Positions 38,296 to 46,418 of a DNA stretch of 64,000 nucleotides are shown piece by piece. The position numbers were made by a program, and so were the translations under genes. Numbering within the stretch: position 1 is the first letter of the stretch; each line of letters begins with the position of its first letter. The notes under the pieces are model-generated. The model was not told the DNA's origin and did no database searches. It saw nothing but the letters and a program-made list of their open reading frames with translations. The stretch covers positions 372,001 through 436,000 of the forward strand of contig NZ_JAKLTN010000001.1 of the NCBI RefSeq assembly GCF_022012295.1, given 5' to 3'. This DNA is from Dechloromonas hankyongensis. Its GTDB lineage: Bacteria > Pseudomonadota > Gammaproteobacteria > Burkholderiales > Rhodocyclaceae.

Positions 38296-40049
38296 CCATG
38301 CGCATCCTGCTTTTCCTCTTTTCCCTGCTCGTTTCGCTCGCCCACGCCGACGAATTCCTCGATCCGGCAGTTGCCTTTAAGCCATCCGTGCGCGCCCTCG
38401 ATGGCCAGACCCTCGAAGTCAGCTACGAGATCGCCAAGGGCTACTACCTGTACCGCGACAAGTTCCGCTTTGCCGTCGACGGTGATGCTGTCGCATTGGG
38501 CACGGCCTCCTACCCCAAGGGCAAGGAAAAGAACGACGACAACTTCGGCAAGGTCGAGGTCTATTACAAGTCGGTCGCCATCCGCTTGCCGGTCGAACGC
38601 AATGCCTCGGGGCCGCTGGCGCTGAACCTCAAGGTCACGGCCCAGGGCTGTGCCGACGCCGGCGTCTGCTATCCGCCACAGATGCAGCCGGTCAGCGTCA
38701 CGCTGCCCGACCCGGCGACCACGCCGAGCGCCTCGGCCGCAGGCGAGGGCGACGAAAGCGGCATGATCGCCGCCACGCTGAAGAACGCCGGCTTCTGGGC
38801 TATTCTCGCCTTCTTCTTCGTCGCCGGCCTCGGCCTGTCGCTGACTCCCTGCGTCTTCCCGATGATTCCCATCCTGTCCGGCATCATCGCCGGCCAGGGG
38901 CACAAGGCTTCGCATGCCCGCGGCTTCGCCCTGGCGCTGGCCTACGTACTCGGCATGGCGGTCACCTACGCCGCCGCCGGCGTCGCCGCCGGCCTGACCG
39001 GCACGCTGGTCTCCAGTGCCCTGCAGAACTCCTGGGTGCTCGGCAGTTTCGCGCTGGTCTTCGTCGTCCTCTCCTTTTCGATGTTCGGTTTCTACGAACT
39101 GCAATTGCCCATCGCGCTGCAGAGCAAGCTGTCGGAGGAATCCGGCCACCTGCAGGGCGGGCGCGGCATCGGCGTCTTCCTGATGGGCGCCCTGTCGGCG
39201 CTGATCGTCGGGCCCTGCGTCGCCGCCCCGCTGGCCGGCGCGCTGCTCTACATCGGCCAGACCGGCGATGCGGTACTCGGCGGCACGGCGCTGTTCGTCA
39301 TGGCGCTCGGCATGGGCGCCCCGCTGATCGCGGTCGGCGTGGCTGGCGGCTCGCTGCTGCCGAAGACTGGGCCGTGGATGGAAGGGGTCAAGAAAGCCTT
39401 CGGCGTGCTGCTGCTCGCCACTGCCGTCTGGCTGGTCTCGCCGGTCGTGCCGCCGGTCGCCGCCATGCTCGCCTGGGCGCTGCTGCTCATCGTGCCGGCC
39501 ATCTACCTCCATGCCCTCGACCCGCTGCCGCCACATGCCAAGGGCTGGCAGCGCTTCTGGAAAGGCATCGGCATCGTCATGCTGCTCACCGGCGCGGCCT
39601 TGCTCATCGGCGCCCTGTCCGGCAGCCGCGATCCGCTGCAGCCGCTGGCCGGCCTGCGCGGTACGGCCGCCGCCCCGGAAGCACAACGCCTGCCCTTCGA
39701 ACGCGTGGCATCGGTAGCCGAACTGGAAGCGAAGGTCGCTGCAGCCGGCAAGCCGGTAATGCTCGATTTCTATGCCGACTGGTGCGTGTCGTGCAAGGAA
39801 ATGGAAAAATTCACCTTCGCCGACCGTGGCATCCAGGCCAGGCTGGCCGCTTACACGCTGCTGCAGGCCGACGTGACCGCTAATTCGGCCGACGACAAGG
39901 CCTTGCTCGCCCGCTTCGGCCTATTCGGCCCGCCCGGCATCATTTTCTTCGACCCCAAGGGCCAGGAAATCAAGTCAGTACGCGTCGTCGGCTTCCAGGA
40001 CGCCGCGCAATTCGCCAAGACGCTGCAGAAAACCGGCGCTGCCGGCTAG
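38292..40049 (+). CDS. dsbD: Thiol:disulfide interchange protein DsbD
   Basis: This 585-residue inner-membrane protein transfers electrons from cytoplasmic thioredoxin to periplasmic DsbC, DsbG and CcmG. A signal peptide covers residues 1-19. The alpha domain has the cysteine pair in GCADAGVC, the membrane beta domain has TPCVFP and GPCVAAP, and the gamma domain has the thioredoxin motif WCVSC near residue 495. The order cutA-dsbD is common. It converges with the PAP2 gene with a 4-base stop overlap. Confidence 0.94.
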   Translation: MTMRILLFLFSLLVSLAHADEFLDPAVAFKPSVRALDGQTLEVSYEIAKGYYLYRDKFRFAVDGDAVALGTASYPKGKEKNDDNFGKVEVYYKSVAIRLPVERNASGPLALNLKVTAQGCADAGVCYPPQMQPVSVTLPDPATTPSASAAGEGDESGMIAATLKNAGFWAILAFFFVAGLGLSLTPCVFPMIPILSGIIAGQGHKASHARGFALALAYVLGMAVTYAAAGVAAGLTGTLVSSALQNSWVLGSFALVFVVLSFSMFGFYELQLPIALQSKLSEESGHLQGGRGIGVFLMGALSALIVGPCVAAPLAGALLYIGQTGDAVLGGTALFVMALGMGAPLIAVGVAGGSLLPKTGPWMEGVKKAFGVLLLATAVWLVSPVVPPVAAMLAWALLLIVPAIYLHALDPLPPHAKGWQRFWKGIGIVMLLTGAALLIGALSGSRDPLQPLAGLRGTAAAPEAQRLPFERVASVAELEAKVAAAGKPVMLDFYADWCVSCKEMEKFTFADRGIQARLAAYTLLQADVTANSADDKALLARFGLFGPPGIIFFDPKGQEIKSVRVVGFQDAAQFAKTLQKTGAAG

Positions 40050-40720
40050 ATCTTCTGTTCCGGGGTGCGCTGCAGCGTGTGGCGCAAACCCGCCAGACCA
40101 AACAGCAAGCCGACCGTCGCCCCGGCCAGCACATCGAGCACCACATGCTGGCGGGTAGCGACGGTGGACCACAGGATGGCTAAGCAGTGCAGCCAATTCA
40201 GCCAGCGCACTGCCGCCGGGGTTCCGATCTGTTCGAAAATCCGCGCCAGCCAGATGGCGGCAAACAGCGCCGAGGCGACATGCAGGGAAGGGCAGGCATT
40301 GCCGCCGGCATCGACATCCTTGATGACGGCCATTTCCGGATACAGCCGCCAATCGACACCGGCCGACGGCACGCCGGTCGGCAGCAACCAGAAAATACCC
40401 AGACAAAGTAGGCACATCGCCGCCATCCAGGCCCCGAACCGTAGCATGGCCCGGATATCCTTCATGAAGGCGACCGGCAGTGAGGCATAGACCCACAGCG
40501 AGGCGTAGAACGGAAAAGCCAGCGAGGTGATGGGAATCGCCCGATCGAGCCAGGTCAGTGGCATCACGGTGACCGGAAATAGCGGATTGCGCAGGACCGC
40601 GAAATAGGCCGAGAAGAAAAGCATCATGAACGCCGCCGTGCCCAGCGCCTTGAGCGGCCAGACGGTATACATCCGGGCGGCTATCTGGCGATACCAGGGC
40701 GATTCGTGGGACGGGTGCAT
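40046..40720 (-). CDS. PAP2-superfamily membrane phosphatase
   Basis: This 224-residue protein has about six hydrophobic helices. The PAP2 motifs are CPSLHVASA (PSxH) and ATRQHVVLDVLAG (HxxxD). These enzymes act on phospholipid or isoprenoid phosphates, or transfer phosphoinositol groups. The ATG at 40720 is the first after a stretch without conserved sequence. It is divergent from the aryl-polyene block, and a role in lipid anchoring of the pigment is possible but unsupported. Confidence 0.75.
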   Translation of the reverse strand: MHPSHESPWYRQIAARMYTVWPLKALGTAAFMMLFFSAYFAVLRNPLFPVTVMPLTWLDRAIPITSLAFPFYASLWVYASLPVAFMKDIRAMLRFGAWMAAMCLLCLGIFWLLPTGVPSAGVDWRLYPEMAVIKDVDAGGNACPSLHVASALFAAIWLARIFEQIGTPAAVRWLNWLHCLAILWSTVATRQHVVLDVLAGATVGLLFGLAGLRHTLQRTPEQKI

Positions 40721-40828
40721 CGATGGCTCTGCGGCTGACGGAAAAGGAAAAATGCGGCGACATGGTAGCAAATCGAACCTCCGCCGCGCATATTCGTCGC
40801 CCCGATGCAACGGGGCCCGGGCAAGTCT

Positions 40829-40856
40829 TTGGAAAACATGGGCTTTCGGCTAAAAT
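40829..40856 (+). promoter_or_regulatory. Probable promoter of aryl-polyene block A
   Basis: TTGGAA (40829-40834), a 16-base spacer and TAAAAT (40851-40856) form a good sigma-70 promoter. The expected transcription start is within a few bases of the ATG at 40866, so the first ACP mRNA would have almost no leader and no Shine-Dalgarno. Confidence 0.65.
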
Positions 40857-40865
40857 CGCCGACCT

Positions 40866-41105
40866 ATGGATTCCATTGGCCTGATTCGCGAATTTCTCAA
40901 AGACCGCCTTGGCGTCGAACCGGAAACGGTCGTCCCGGAAGCGCCTTTGGCTGACCTCGGCGTCGACTCCCTGATGATGCTTGAACTGATGTTCGAATTC
41001 GAAGATCGCTTCAACATCAAGCTGTCCAGCGACCTGAAAACCCCCCAGACCGTCGGCGAAATGGTGTCGACGATGGATGGGCTGATCGCCAGCCAGAAGA
41101 GCTGA
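40866..41105 (+). CDS. Acyl carrier protein of the aryl-polyene pathway
   Basis: This 79-residue ACP carries the phosphopantetheine serine S35 in GVDSLMMLEL, with helices typical of the fold. It probably carries the aryl or growing polyene chain and corresponds to ApeE/ApeF or XanC in known clusters. It starts block A, 3 bases before the ketosynthase gene. A second, different ACP lies at 42381-42650. Confidence 0.9.
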   Translation: MDSIGLIREFLKDRLGVEPETVVPEAPLADLGVDSLMMLELMFEFEDRFNIKLSSDLKTPQTVGEMVSTMDGLIASQKS

Positions 41106-41108
41106 GCG

Positions 41109-42362
41109 ATGAGTCTGCGGCGGGTTGCAATCACTGGCCTCGGGCTGGTCAGTCCGTATGGCGGCGACCTGGCCGATTTCTTCGCCCGGCTGAGCGCCGG
41201 CGAATCAGCCATCCGTTACCTGCTGACCGACGATCTGCCGCGTCCGCTGTCCATTCCCTTCGTCAGTTGCCCCGCCTTCAATCCGGATGCCGTCCTCGGC
41301 AAGCCGCTGGCCTCGATGATGGACCGCTTCGCCCAGCTCGGCATGGCCGCCGCTTTCGGCGCCTGGGACGATGCCGGCCTGCCGCGCCAGGCGGACGGCG
41401 AATCGCGCGATAGCTGGGGCGTGTCGTGGGGCACCGCGCTGGGCGGCACGCTGGCCTACGAAAAGGGCTACCGCGAACTGTGGCAGAAGGGGCGCGAACG
41501 CCTGTCGCCGCTGGCCGTCGTGCTCGGCATGAACAACGCGGCCAACGCCCACATTTCGATTCAGCTCGGCCTCGGCGGCATCAGCATGAGCCACACGGTG
41601 GCCTGCGCCTCGTCGGCCATCGCCATCGGCGAGGCCTTCCGCCGCGTCCGTTCGGGCGAAGCGACCATCATGGTCACCGGCGGTTCCGACGTGCCGCAGG
41701 CCTACGGCGTCGCCCGGGCCTGGGAAGCGCTGCGCGTCATGGCCCCCGGCGATGGCGAAACCTCGCCCTTCGCCTGCCGGCCGTTTGCCGCCGACCGCCG
41801 CGGCCTGGTGCTGGGCGAGGGTGGTGCCGCCCTGGTCCTCGAGGACTGGGAGCATGCCGTCGCCCGCGGCGCCCGCATCCATGGCGAAATGATCGGCTAC
41901 GGCACCAGTTGCGACCACAGCCATCTGGTCCGTCCGGAAGTCGAAGGCCAGGTCCGTGCCCTGCATCTGACCCTGGCCGATGCCGGCCTGACGCCCGACG
42001 ACATCGACTACATCAACGCCCACGGCACCGCCACCGCCGAAGGCGACCCGGTCGAGGTCGGCGCCCTGAAGGCGGTCTTCGGCGAGCGCGCCGGGCAACT
42101 GCCGGTCAGCGCCACCAAGTCCATGCACGGCCATCTGCTCGGCGCCGCCGGCGCCATCGAGGCCATCGCCACGGTGCTCGCCCTGCGCGAGCAGGTCGTC
42201 CCGCCGACCGCCAACCTGCAGGCCAACCTCGACCCGGACTGCGCCGGCGTCGATCACGTGACCACCGGCCGCCGCCAACAGGCGCTGCGTGCCGCGCTGT
42301 CCAATTCCTTCGCCTTTGGCGGCAGCAATGCGGTTCTCGCTTTCCGCGCCGTCGCCCCGTAA
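41109..42362 (+). CDS. Beta-ketoacyl-ACP synthase (KAS II-like), aryl-polyene
   Basis: This 417-residue condensing enzyme has the complete C-H-H set: C166 in VACASSAIAIGE, H305 in HGTATAEGDP and H342 in MHGHLLGAAG, with K337 before it. It extends acyl chains with malonyl-ACP. Placed between two ACP genes, it belongs to the pigment synthase and resembles the ApeR-type stand-alone ketosynthase. It is about 3 bases downstream of the first ACP gene. Confidence 0.9.
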   Translation: MSLRRVAITGLGLVSPYGGDLADFFARLSAGESAIRYLLTDDLPRPLSIPFVSCPAFNPDAVLGKPLASMMDRFAQLGMAAAFGAWDDAGLPRQADGESRDSWGVSWGTALGGTLAYEKGYRELWQKGRERLSPLAVVLGMNNAANAHISIQLGLGGISMSHTVACASSAIAIGEAFRRVRSGEATIMVTGGSDVPQAYGVARAWEALRVMAPGDGETSPFACRPFAADRRGLVLGEGGAALVLEDWEHAVARGARIHGEMIGYGTSCDHSHLVRPEVEGQVRALHLTLADAGLTPDDIDYINAHGTATAEGDPVEVGALKAVFGERAGQLPVSATKSMHGHLLGAAGAIEAIATVLALREQVVPPTANLQANLDPDCAGVDHVTTGRRQQALRAALSNSFAFGGSNAVLAFRAVAP

Positions 42363-42380
42363 CTCCCCGGAAGTCCCGTC

Positions 42381-42650
42381 ATGTCGCAAGCCATCGAAGC
42401 CCTGTTGCCGGAAGTCGCCGAACTGATCGTTTCGGCCCTCAATCTCGACCTGGCGCCGCAGGAAATCGAAGCCGGCGCACCGCTGTTCGGCGAAGGACTC
42501 GGTCTGGATTCCATCGACGTGCTCGAAATCGCCCTGGTCATTTCCAAGCGCTACGGCCTGCAGCTCAAGTCGGACAACGAAGACAACATCCGCATCTTCG
42601 CGTCGCTGCGCGCCCTGACCACCTACATCGCCAGCCAGCGAACCAAATGA
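42381..42650 (+). CDS. Second acyl carrier protein
   Basis: This 89-residue ACP has the phosphopantetheine serine S44 in GLDSIDVLEIALV. It differs from the first ACP in sequence, so the two probably hold different chains, for example starter and elongating chain. It starts 18 bases after the ketosynthase gene, and its stop overlaps the next gene by 4 bases. Confidence 0.9.
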   Translation: MSQAIEALLPEVAELIVSALNLDLAPQEIEAGAPLFGEGLGLDSIDVLEIALVISKRYGLQLKSDNEDNIRIFASLRALTTYIASQRTK

Positions 42651-43312
42651 CCCGACGCCTGGCCCAGCTGCTGCGCGGCCTGGCCGTGGCCGTCTTCCTC
42701 GTCGCCTGGGCGCTGCTCGCCCATTACGGCACCGCCGGCGACAGTTCGCCCGATCTGTCGGTACTGCTCGGCGTGTCGCCCATCATCGCGGCGGTCGGCT
42801 TGCTGCTGTGGCGCACCCGGCATCCGCTGCTCGCCGGCGGCGGCAACCTGCTGTTGCTCGGCGGCCTGATCTGGCTGTGGCCCACCCTGCGCCAGAACGT
42901 GCCGCTGGTTTTTTTCATCCAGCACCTCGGCACCAACCTGGCGCTCGCCACGCTGTTCGGGCGCAGCCTGCTCGGCGGCGGCGAGGCGCTGATCACCCAG
43001 ATGGCACGCGCCATTTATCACGGCAAGATTTCCGAACGCAAACGGCGCTACACCCAGCAGGCCACCCTGGCGTGGGCGCTGTTCTTCCTGGCCAACGCAT
43101 TGGTTTCGGCCATCCTGTGGCTGCTGGCGCCGCAGTCGGTCTGGTCGGTTTTCGCCAACCTGCTGTCGCTGCCGCTGCTCATCGGCATGTTCGTCGCCGA
43201 GTATCTGTGGCGACGGTGCGTGCTGCCGCCAGAGGAAAGGCCGAGCATCGCCCAGGTCGCCCGGGCCTATCGCATGCACGGCAAGCAGATACCGCCGGCC
43301 AATCCGTCATGA
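42647..43312 (+). CDS. COG4648-type membrane protein of aryl-polyene clusters
   Basis: This 221-residue protein has about six hydrophobic helices and the conserved loop FGRSLLGGGEALITQMARAIYHGK (described by its key parts FGRSLL and RAIYHG). Proteins of this type (ApeG-like) accompany aryl-polyene genes, but their function is not established. The ATGA overlap with the upstream ACP and with the downstream ligase supports one translation-coupled operon. Confidence 0.82.
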   Translation: MTRRLAQLLRGLAVAVFLVAWALLAHYGTAGDSSPDLSVLLGVSPIIAAVGLLLWRTRHPLLAGGGNLLLLGGLIWLWPTLRQNVPLVFFIQHLGTNLALATLFGRSLLGGGEALITQMARAIYHGKISERKRRYTQQATLAWALFFLANALVSAILWLLAPQSVWSVFANLLSLPLLIGMFVAEYLWRRCVLPPEERPSIAQVARAYRMHGKQIPPANPS

Positions 43313-44655
43313 ACACCATACCGCTGCTCACCCATGGCGACCTGAGCGCCATCTTCGCCTGGCGCCCGACGGGCCCGGTCAGCGTCGGCGCCTATCTGGC
43401 CGACGTGCACGCCCTGGCCGAACAGTTGCCGGCCACCGGCCACCTGCTCAACCTGTGCCACGACCGCTACCGCTTCGCCGTCGGCTTCGCCGCCGGGCTG
43501 CTGCGCGGCATGACCAGCCTGCAGCCGTCGTCGCAATCGCCGGAAACCTTCCGCCGCCTGCAGGCCGACTATCCGGATCTGATCGCCCTGTGCGACGGCA
43601 CGGCCGATACGCTGGACCTGCACCGCTTCGATTTCCCCGATCAAACCGGCCAGCGCAAATCGCCGCCCGGCACGGCCATTCCGCACATTCCGGCCGACCA
43701 GCTGGCCGCCATTCTGTTCACCTCCGGGTCGACCGGCCTGCCGCAGGCGCAGCGCAAGACCTGGGGCAAGCTGGTCCGCAACGGCCGGGCCGAAGCCGTC
43801 GCGCTCGGGCTGGACGCCAAGCTGCACGTCCTGGTCGGCACTGTCCCGGTCCAGCACAGCTACGGCTTCGAATCGACCTTCCTGCTCGCGCTGCACGGCG
43901 GCTGCGCCTTCTGGGCCGGCAAGCCGTTCTACCCGCAGGACATCGCCGCCGCGCTGGCCACCGTACCGCAGCCCCGGCTGCTGGTCACCACCCCTTTCCA
44001 TCTGTCGGCGCTGCTCGCGTCCGGCATCGACCTGCCGGCCATCGACATCCTGCTCTCGGCCACCGCGCCGCTGTCCACCGGGCTGGCCGCCGAGGCGGAG
44101 GCGCGCACCGGCGCGCCGGTTCTCGAAATCTACGGCTCGACCGAGTCCGGCCAACTGGCCAGCCGGCGTACCACCGACGGCGCGGCGTGGACCCTGCTGC
44201 CCGACGTGCGCCTGGAGCAGGACGGCGACGACACGGTGGCCTGCGACGGCCATGTCGAAGGCCGTATCGCGCTGTCCGACATCATCGAACTGCTGCCAGA
44301 CCAGCGCTTCCTGCTGCACGGCCGCCACGCCGACCTGATCAACATCGCCGGCAAGCGCACTTCGCTGGCCTACCTGAACCACCAGCTCGGCGCCGTGCCC
44401 GGCGTCGTCGATGGCGCCTTCTTCCTGCCCGACGAGGAAGACCCGGACGGCATCACCCGGCTGACCGCCTTCGTCGTCGCGCCTGGCCTGACTGCCCGCC
44501 AGATCACCGTGGCGCTGCGCGAGCGGATCGAAGCCATTTTCCTGCCGCGACCGCTGGTGCTGCTCGACGCACTGCCGCGCAACAGCACCGGCAAGTTACC
44601 GCGCAGCGGCCTGCAGGCGCTGTACGCCGAAAAGGTAGGGCATGGCCGAAGCTGA
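43309..44655 (+). CDS. AMP-dependent aryl-CoA/aryl-ACP ligase
   Basis: This 448-residue adenylate-forming enzyme has the P-loop TSGSTG at residues 138-143, the YGSTESG block and the C-terminal lysine motif NSTGKLPR. It likely activates 3- or 4-hydroxybenzoate and loads it on the ACP, as XanA2/ApeH do. The presence of a chorismatase at the window end supports a hydroxybenzoate starter. It overlaps the dehydratase gene by 14 bases. Confidence 0.88.
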   Translation: MNTIPLLTHGDLSAIFAWRPTGPVSVGAYLADVHALAEQLPATGHLLNLCHDRYRFAVGFAAGLLRGMTSLQPSSQSPETFRRLQADYPDLIALCDGTADTLDLHRFDFPDQTGQRKSPPGTAIPHIPADQLAAILFTSGSTGLPQAQRKTWGKLVRNGRAEAVALGLDAKLHVLVGTVPVQHSYGFESTFLLALHGGCAFWAGKPFYPQDIAAALATVPQPRLLVTTPFHLSALLASGIDLPAIDILLSATAPLSTGLAAEAEARTGAPVLEIYGSTESGQLASRRTTDGAAWTLLPDVRLEQDGDDTVACDGHVEGRIALSDIIELLPDQRFLLHGRHADLINIAGKRTSLAYLNHQLGAVPGVVDGAFFLPDEEDPDGITRLTAFVVAPGLTARQITVALRERIEAIFLPRPLVLLDALPRNSTGKLPRSGLQALYAEKVGHGRS

Positions 44656-44947
44656 ATTTCACTGGACCGTGCCGGCCGATCATCCGGCTTTTGCCGGCCA
44701 TTTTCCCGGCCGCCCCATCGTGCCCGGCGTCGTCCTGCTCGACTGCGCCATCCGGTTTGCCGAGGAAATGCTCGGCCGTCCGGGGCTGAACTGGCAGGTC
44801 GGCAATGCCAAATTCTTCAGCCCGGTCGGACCGGAGGAAACGCTCACTTTCTCCTTGGCGCAAAAACCCAGCGGCGCCATCGCCTTCACCGTACGCGGGG
44901 CAGGGCGCGAAGTCGCCGCCGGCAGCCTGACGCCGCCCGCGCCATGA
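44642..44947 (+). CDS. Hotdog-fold 3-hydroxyacyl-ACP dehydratase, ApeI-like
   Basis: This 101-residue single hotdog domain carries the FabZ/FabA-type block FAGHFPGRPIVPGVVLLD, with catalytic histidine H20. It likely dehydrates the 3-hydroxyacyl-ACP intermediates in polyene formation. It is short, so it probably acts as an oligomer or with the second dehydratase (56737-57186). Overlaps on both sides support the operon. Confidence 0.88.
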   Translation: MAEAEFHWTVPADHPAFAGHFPGRPIVPGVVLLDCAIRFAEEMLGRPGLNWQVGNAKFFSPVGPEETLTFSLAQKPSGAIAFTVRGAGREVAAGSLTPPAP

Positions 44948-45855
44948 GCCAGGAAAAAACCTCGGAAGCCGATTGGCTGCGCCAGCAGGAGCGCAGCAAT
45001 CTGGCCATCCTCAAGCTGATGGTGTGGATTTCGCTGACTTTCGGGCGCAGCATCGGCCGCCTCGTCCTCTACGGCATCGCCGGCTATTTCGTGCTCTTTT
45101 CGCCCAAGGCCCGCCGCTTCAGCCGCAATTACCTGCACCGGGCGCTGGATCGCTGGGCCGAATGGTCGGACGGCTATCGCCATGTGTTCAGCTTCGCGAG
45201 CACCATCCACGACCGCATCTACCTGCTCAACGACCGTTTCGACCTGTTCGACATCGAGGTGGTCGGCGCCGAGGCGGTCAATGAAGCGGCGCGCAGCCAT
45301 CCCGGCGCCTTGCTGATCGGCGCCCATCTCGGCAGTTTCGAAGTGCTGCGCGCGGTCGGCCGCAGCCAGGCCGGGCTGAAGGTGGCCATGCTGATGTACG
45401 AGGAAAACGCCCGCAAGATCAACACCACCCTGGAAGCGATCAACCCAGCGGCCAGCCGCGACATCATCCCGCTCGGCCGCATGGATTCGATGCTGCACGC
45501 CCGCGACATGCTCGACGCCGGCTACGCGGTGGGCATGCTGGCCGACCGCAGCCTGAAGGACGACGCCACCGTCGATTGCCGTTTCCTCGACGAAATGGCG
45601 CCGTTTCCGACCGGTCCGTGGCGCATGGCCGCCATGCTGCGCCGCCCGGTCTTCTTCATGACCGGGCTCTACCTCGGCGGCAACCGCTACCGGCTGCATT
45701 TCGAACCGCTGGCCGATTTTTCGCACACCCCGCGCGAGGAACGCGATGCGGAGATCCGCGCCGCCATGCAACACTATGCCGATCGCCTGACGCATTATTG
45801 CCGTCTGGCCCCGTACAACTGGTTCAATTTCTTCGACTTCTGGCAGAAAAAATGA
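44944..45855 (+). CDS. LpxL/HtrB-type lysophospholipid acyltransferase
   Basis: This 303-residue acyltransferase has an N-terminal membrane helix (about 25-52) and the catalytic HxxxxE motif AHLGSFE (H128, E133), then MLADRSLKDD. The family adds acyl chains to lipid A or similar lipids; here it probably transfers the aryl polyene to a membrane lipid (ApeD-like role). The start overlaps the dehydratase stop by 4 bases. Confidence 0.87.
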   Translation: MSQEKTSEADWLRQQERSNLAILKLMVWISLTFGRSIGRLVLYGIAGYFVLFSPKARRFSRNYLHRALDRWAEWSDGYRHVFSFASTIHDRIYLLNDRFDLFDIEVVGAEAVNEAARSHPGALLIGAHLGSFEVLRAVGRSQAGLKVAMLMYEENARKINTTLEAINPAASRDIIPLGRMDSMLHARDMLDAGYAVGMLADRSLKDDATVDCRFLDEMAPFPTGPWRMAAMLRRPVFFMTGLYLGGNRYRLHFEPLADFSHTPREERDAEIRAAMQHYADRLTHYCRLAPYNWFNFFDFWQKK

Positions 45856-46418
45856 TCAAACGCCTGCTCGGCTGTCTCCTGTTCGCCGTCACGCTGCCGG
45901 CCAGCGCCGCCTTCGACATCGGCCAACTGATGGGCGATCTGGCCCAGCATAAGGGCGGCAAGGCCAAGTTCGTCGAGAAGAAATACCTCGCCATCCTCGA
46001 CAAGCCGGTGGTGTCCACCGGCGAAATGACCTACACCCCGCCCGACCGCCTGGAAAAGCGCACCTTGACCCCCAAGGTCGAGACCTTGCTGCTCGACAAG
46101 GACATCCTGTCCATCGAACGCGACAAGCAGAAACTGTCGATCAACCTCGCCAACCAGCCGGAGGCGCTGGCCTTCGTCGACAGCATCCGCGGCACGCTGT
46201 CCGGCAACCGGGCGGCGCTGGAGAAAAACTACGCGCTTTACCTGTCGGGCAATTCGGACAAGTGGGTGCTGACCCTGCTGCCCAGCGACCAGAAAATCGC
46301 CAGCATGGTCCAGCGCATCACGGTCACCGGCAGCAAGAACCAGGTGCGCATCATCGAATATCTGCAGGCCGACGGCGACCGCTCGGTGCTGAATATCGAT
46401 CCGGTCGACGGCAAATGA
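45852..46418 (+). CDS. LolA-like periplasmic carrier protein
   Basis: This 188-residue protein has a signal peptide (residues 1-19, ending LPASA) and the LolA-like beta fold with the repeat FVEKKYLAILDKPVVSTGEM and PPDRLEKRTLTPK segments (in part). In aryl-polyene clusters this protein (ApeL) is thought to carry the lipid-linked product across the periplasm. It is sandwiched by 4-base overlaps with the acyltransferase and MMPL genes. Confidence 0.87.
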   Translation: MIKRLLGCLLFAVTLPASAAFDIGQLMGDLAQHKGGKAKFVEKKYLAILDKPVVSTGEMTYTPPDRLEKRTLTPKVETLLLDKDILSIERDKQKLSINLANQPEALAFVDSIRGTLSGNRAALEKNYALYLSGNSDKWVLTLLPSDQKIASMVQRITVTGSKNQVRIIEYLQADGDRSVLNIDPVDGK

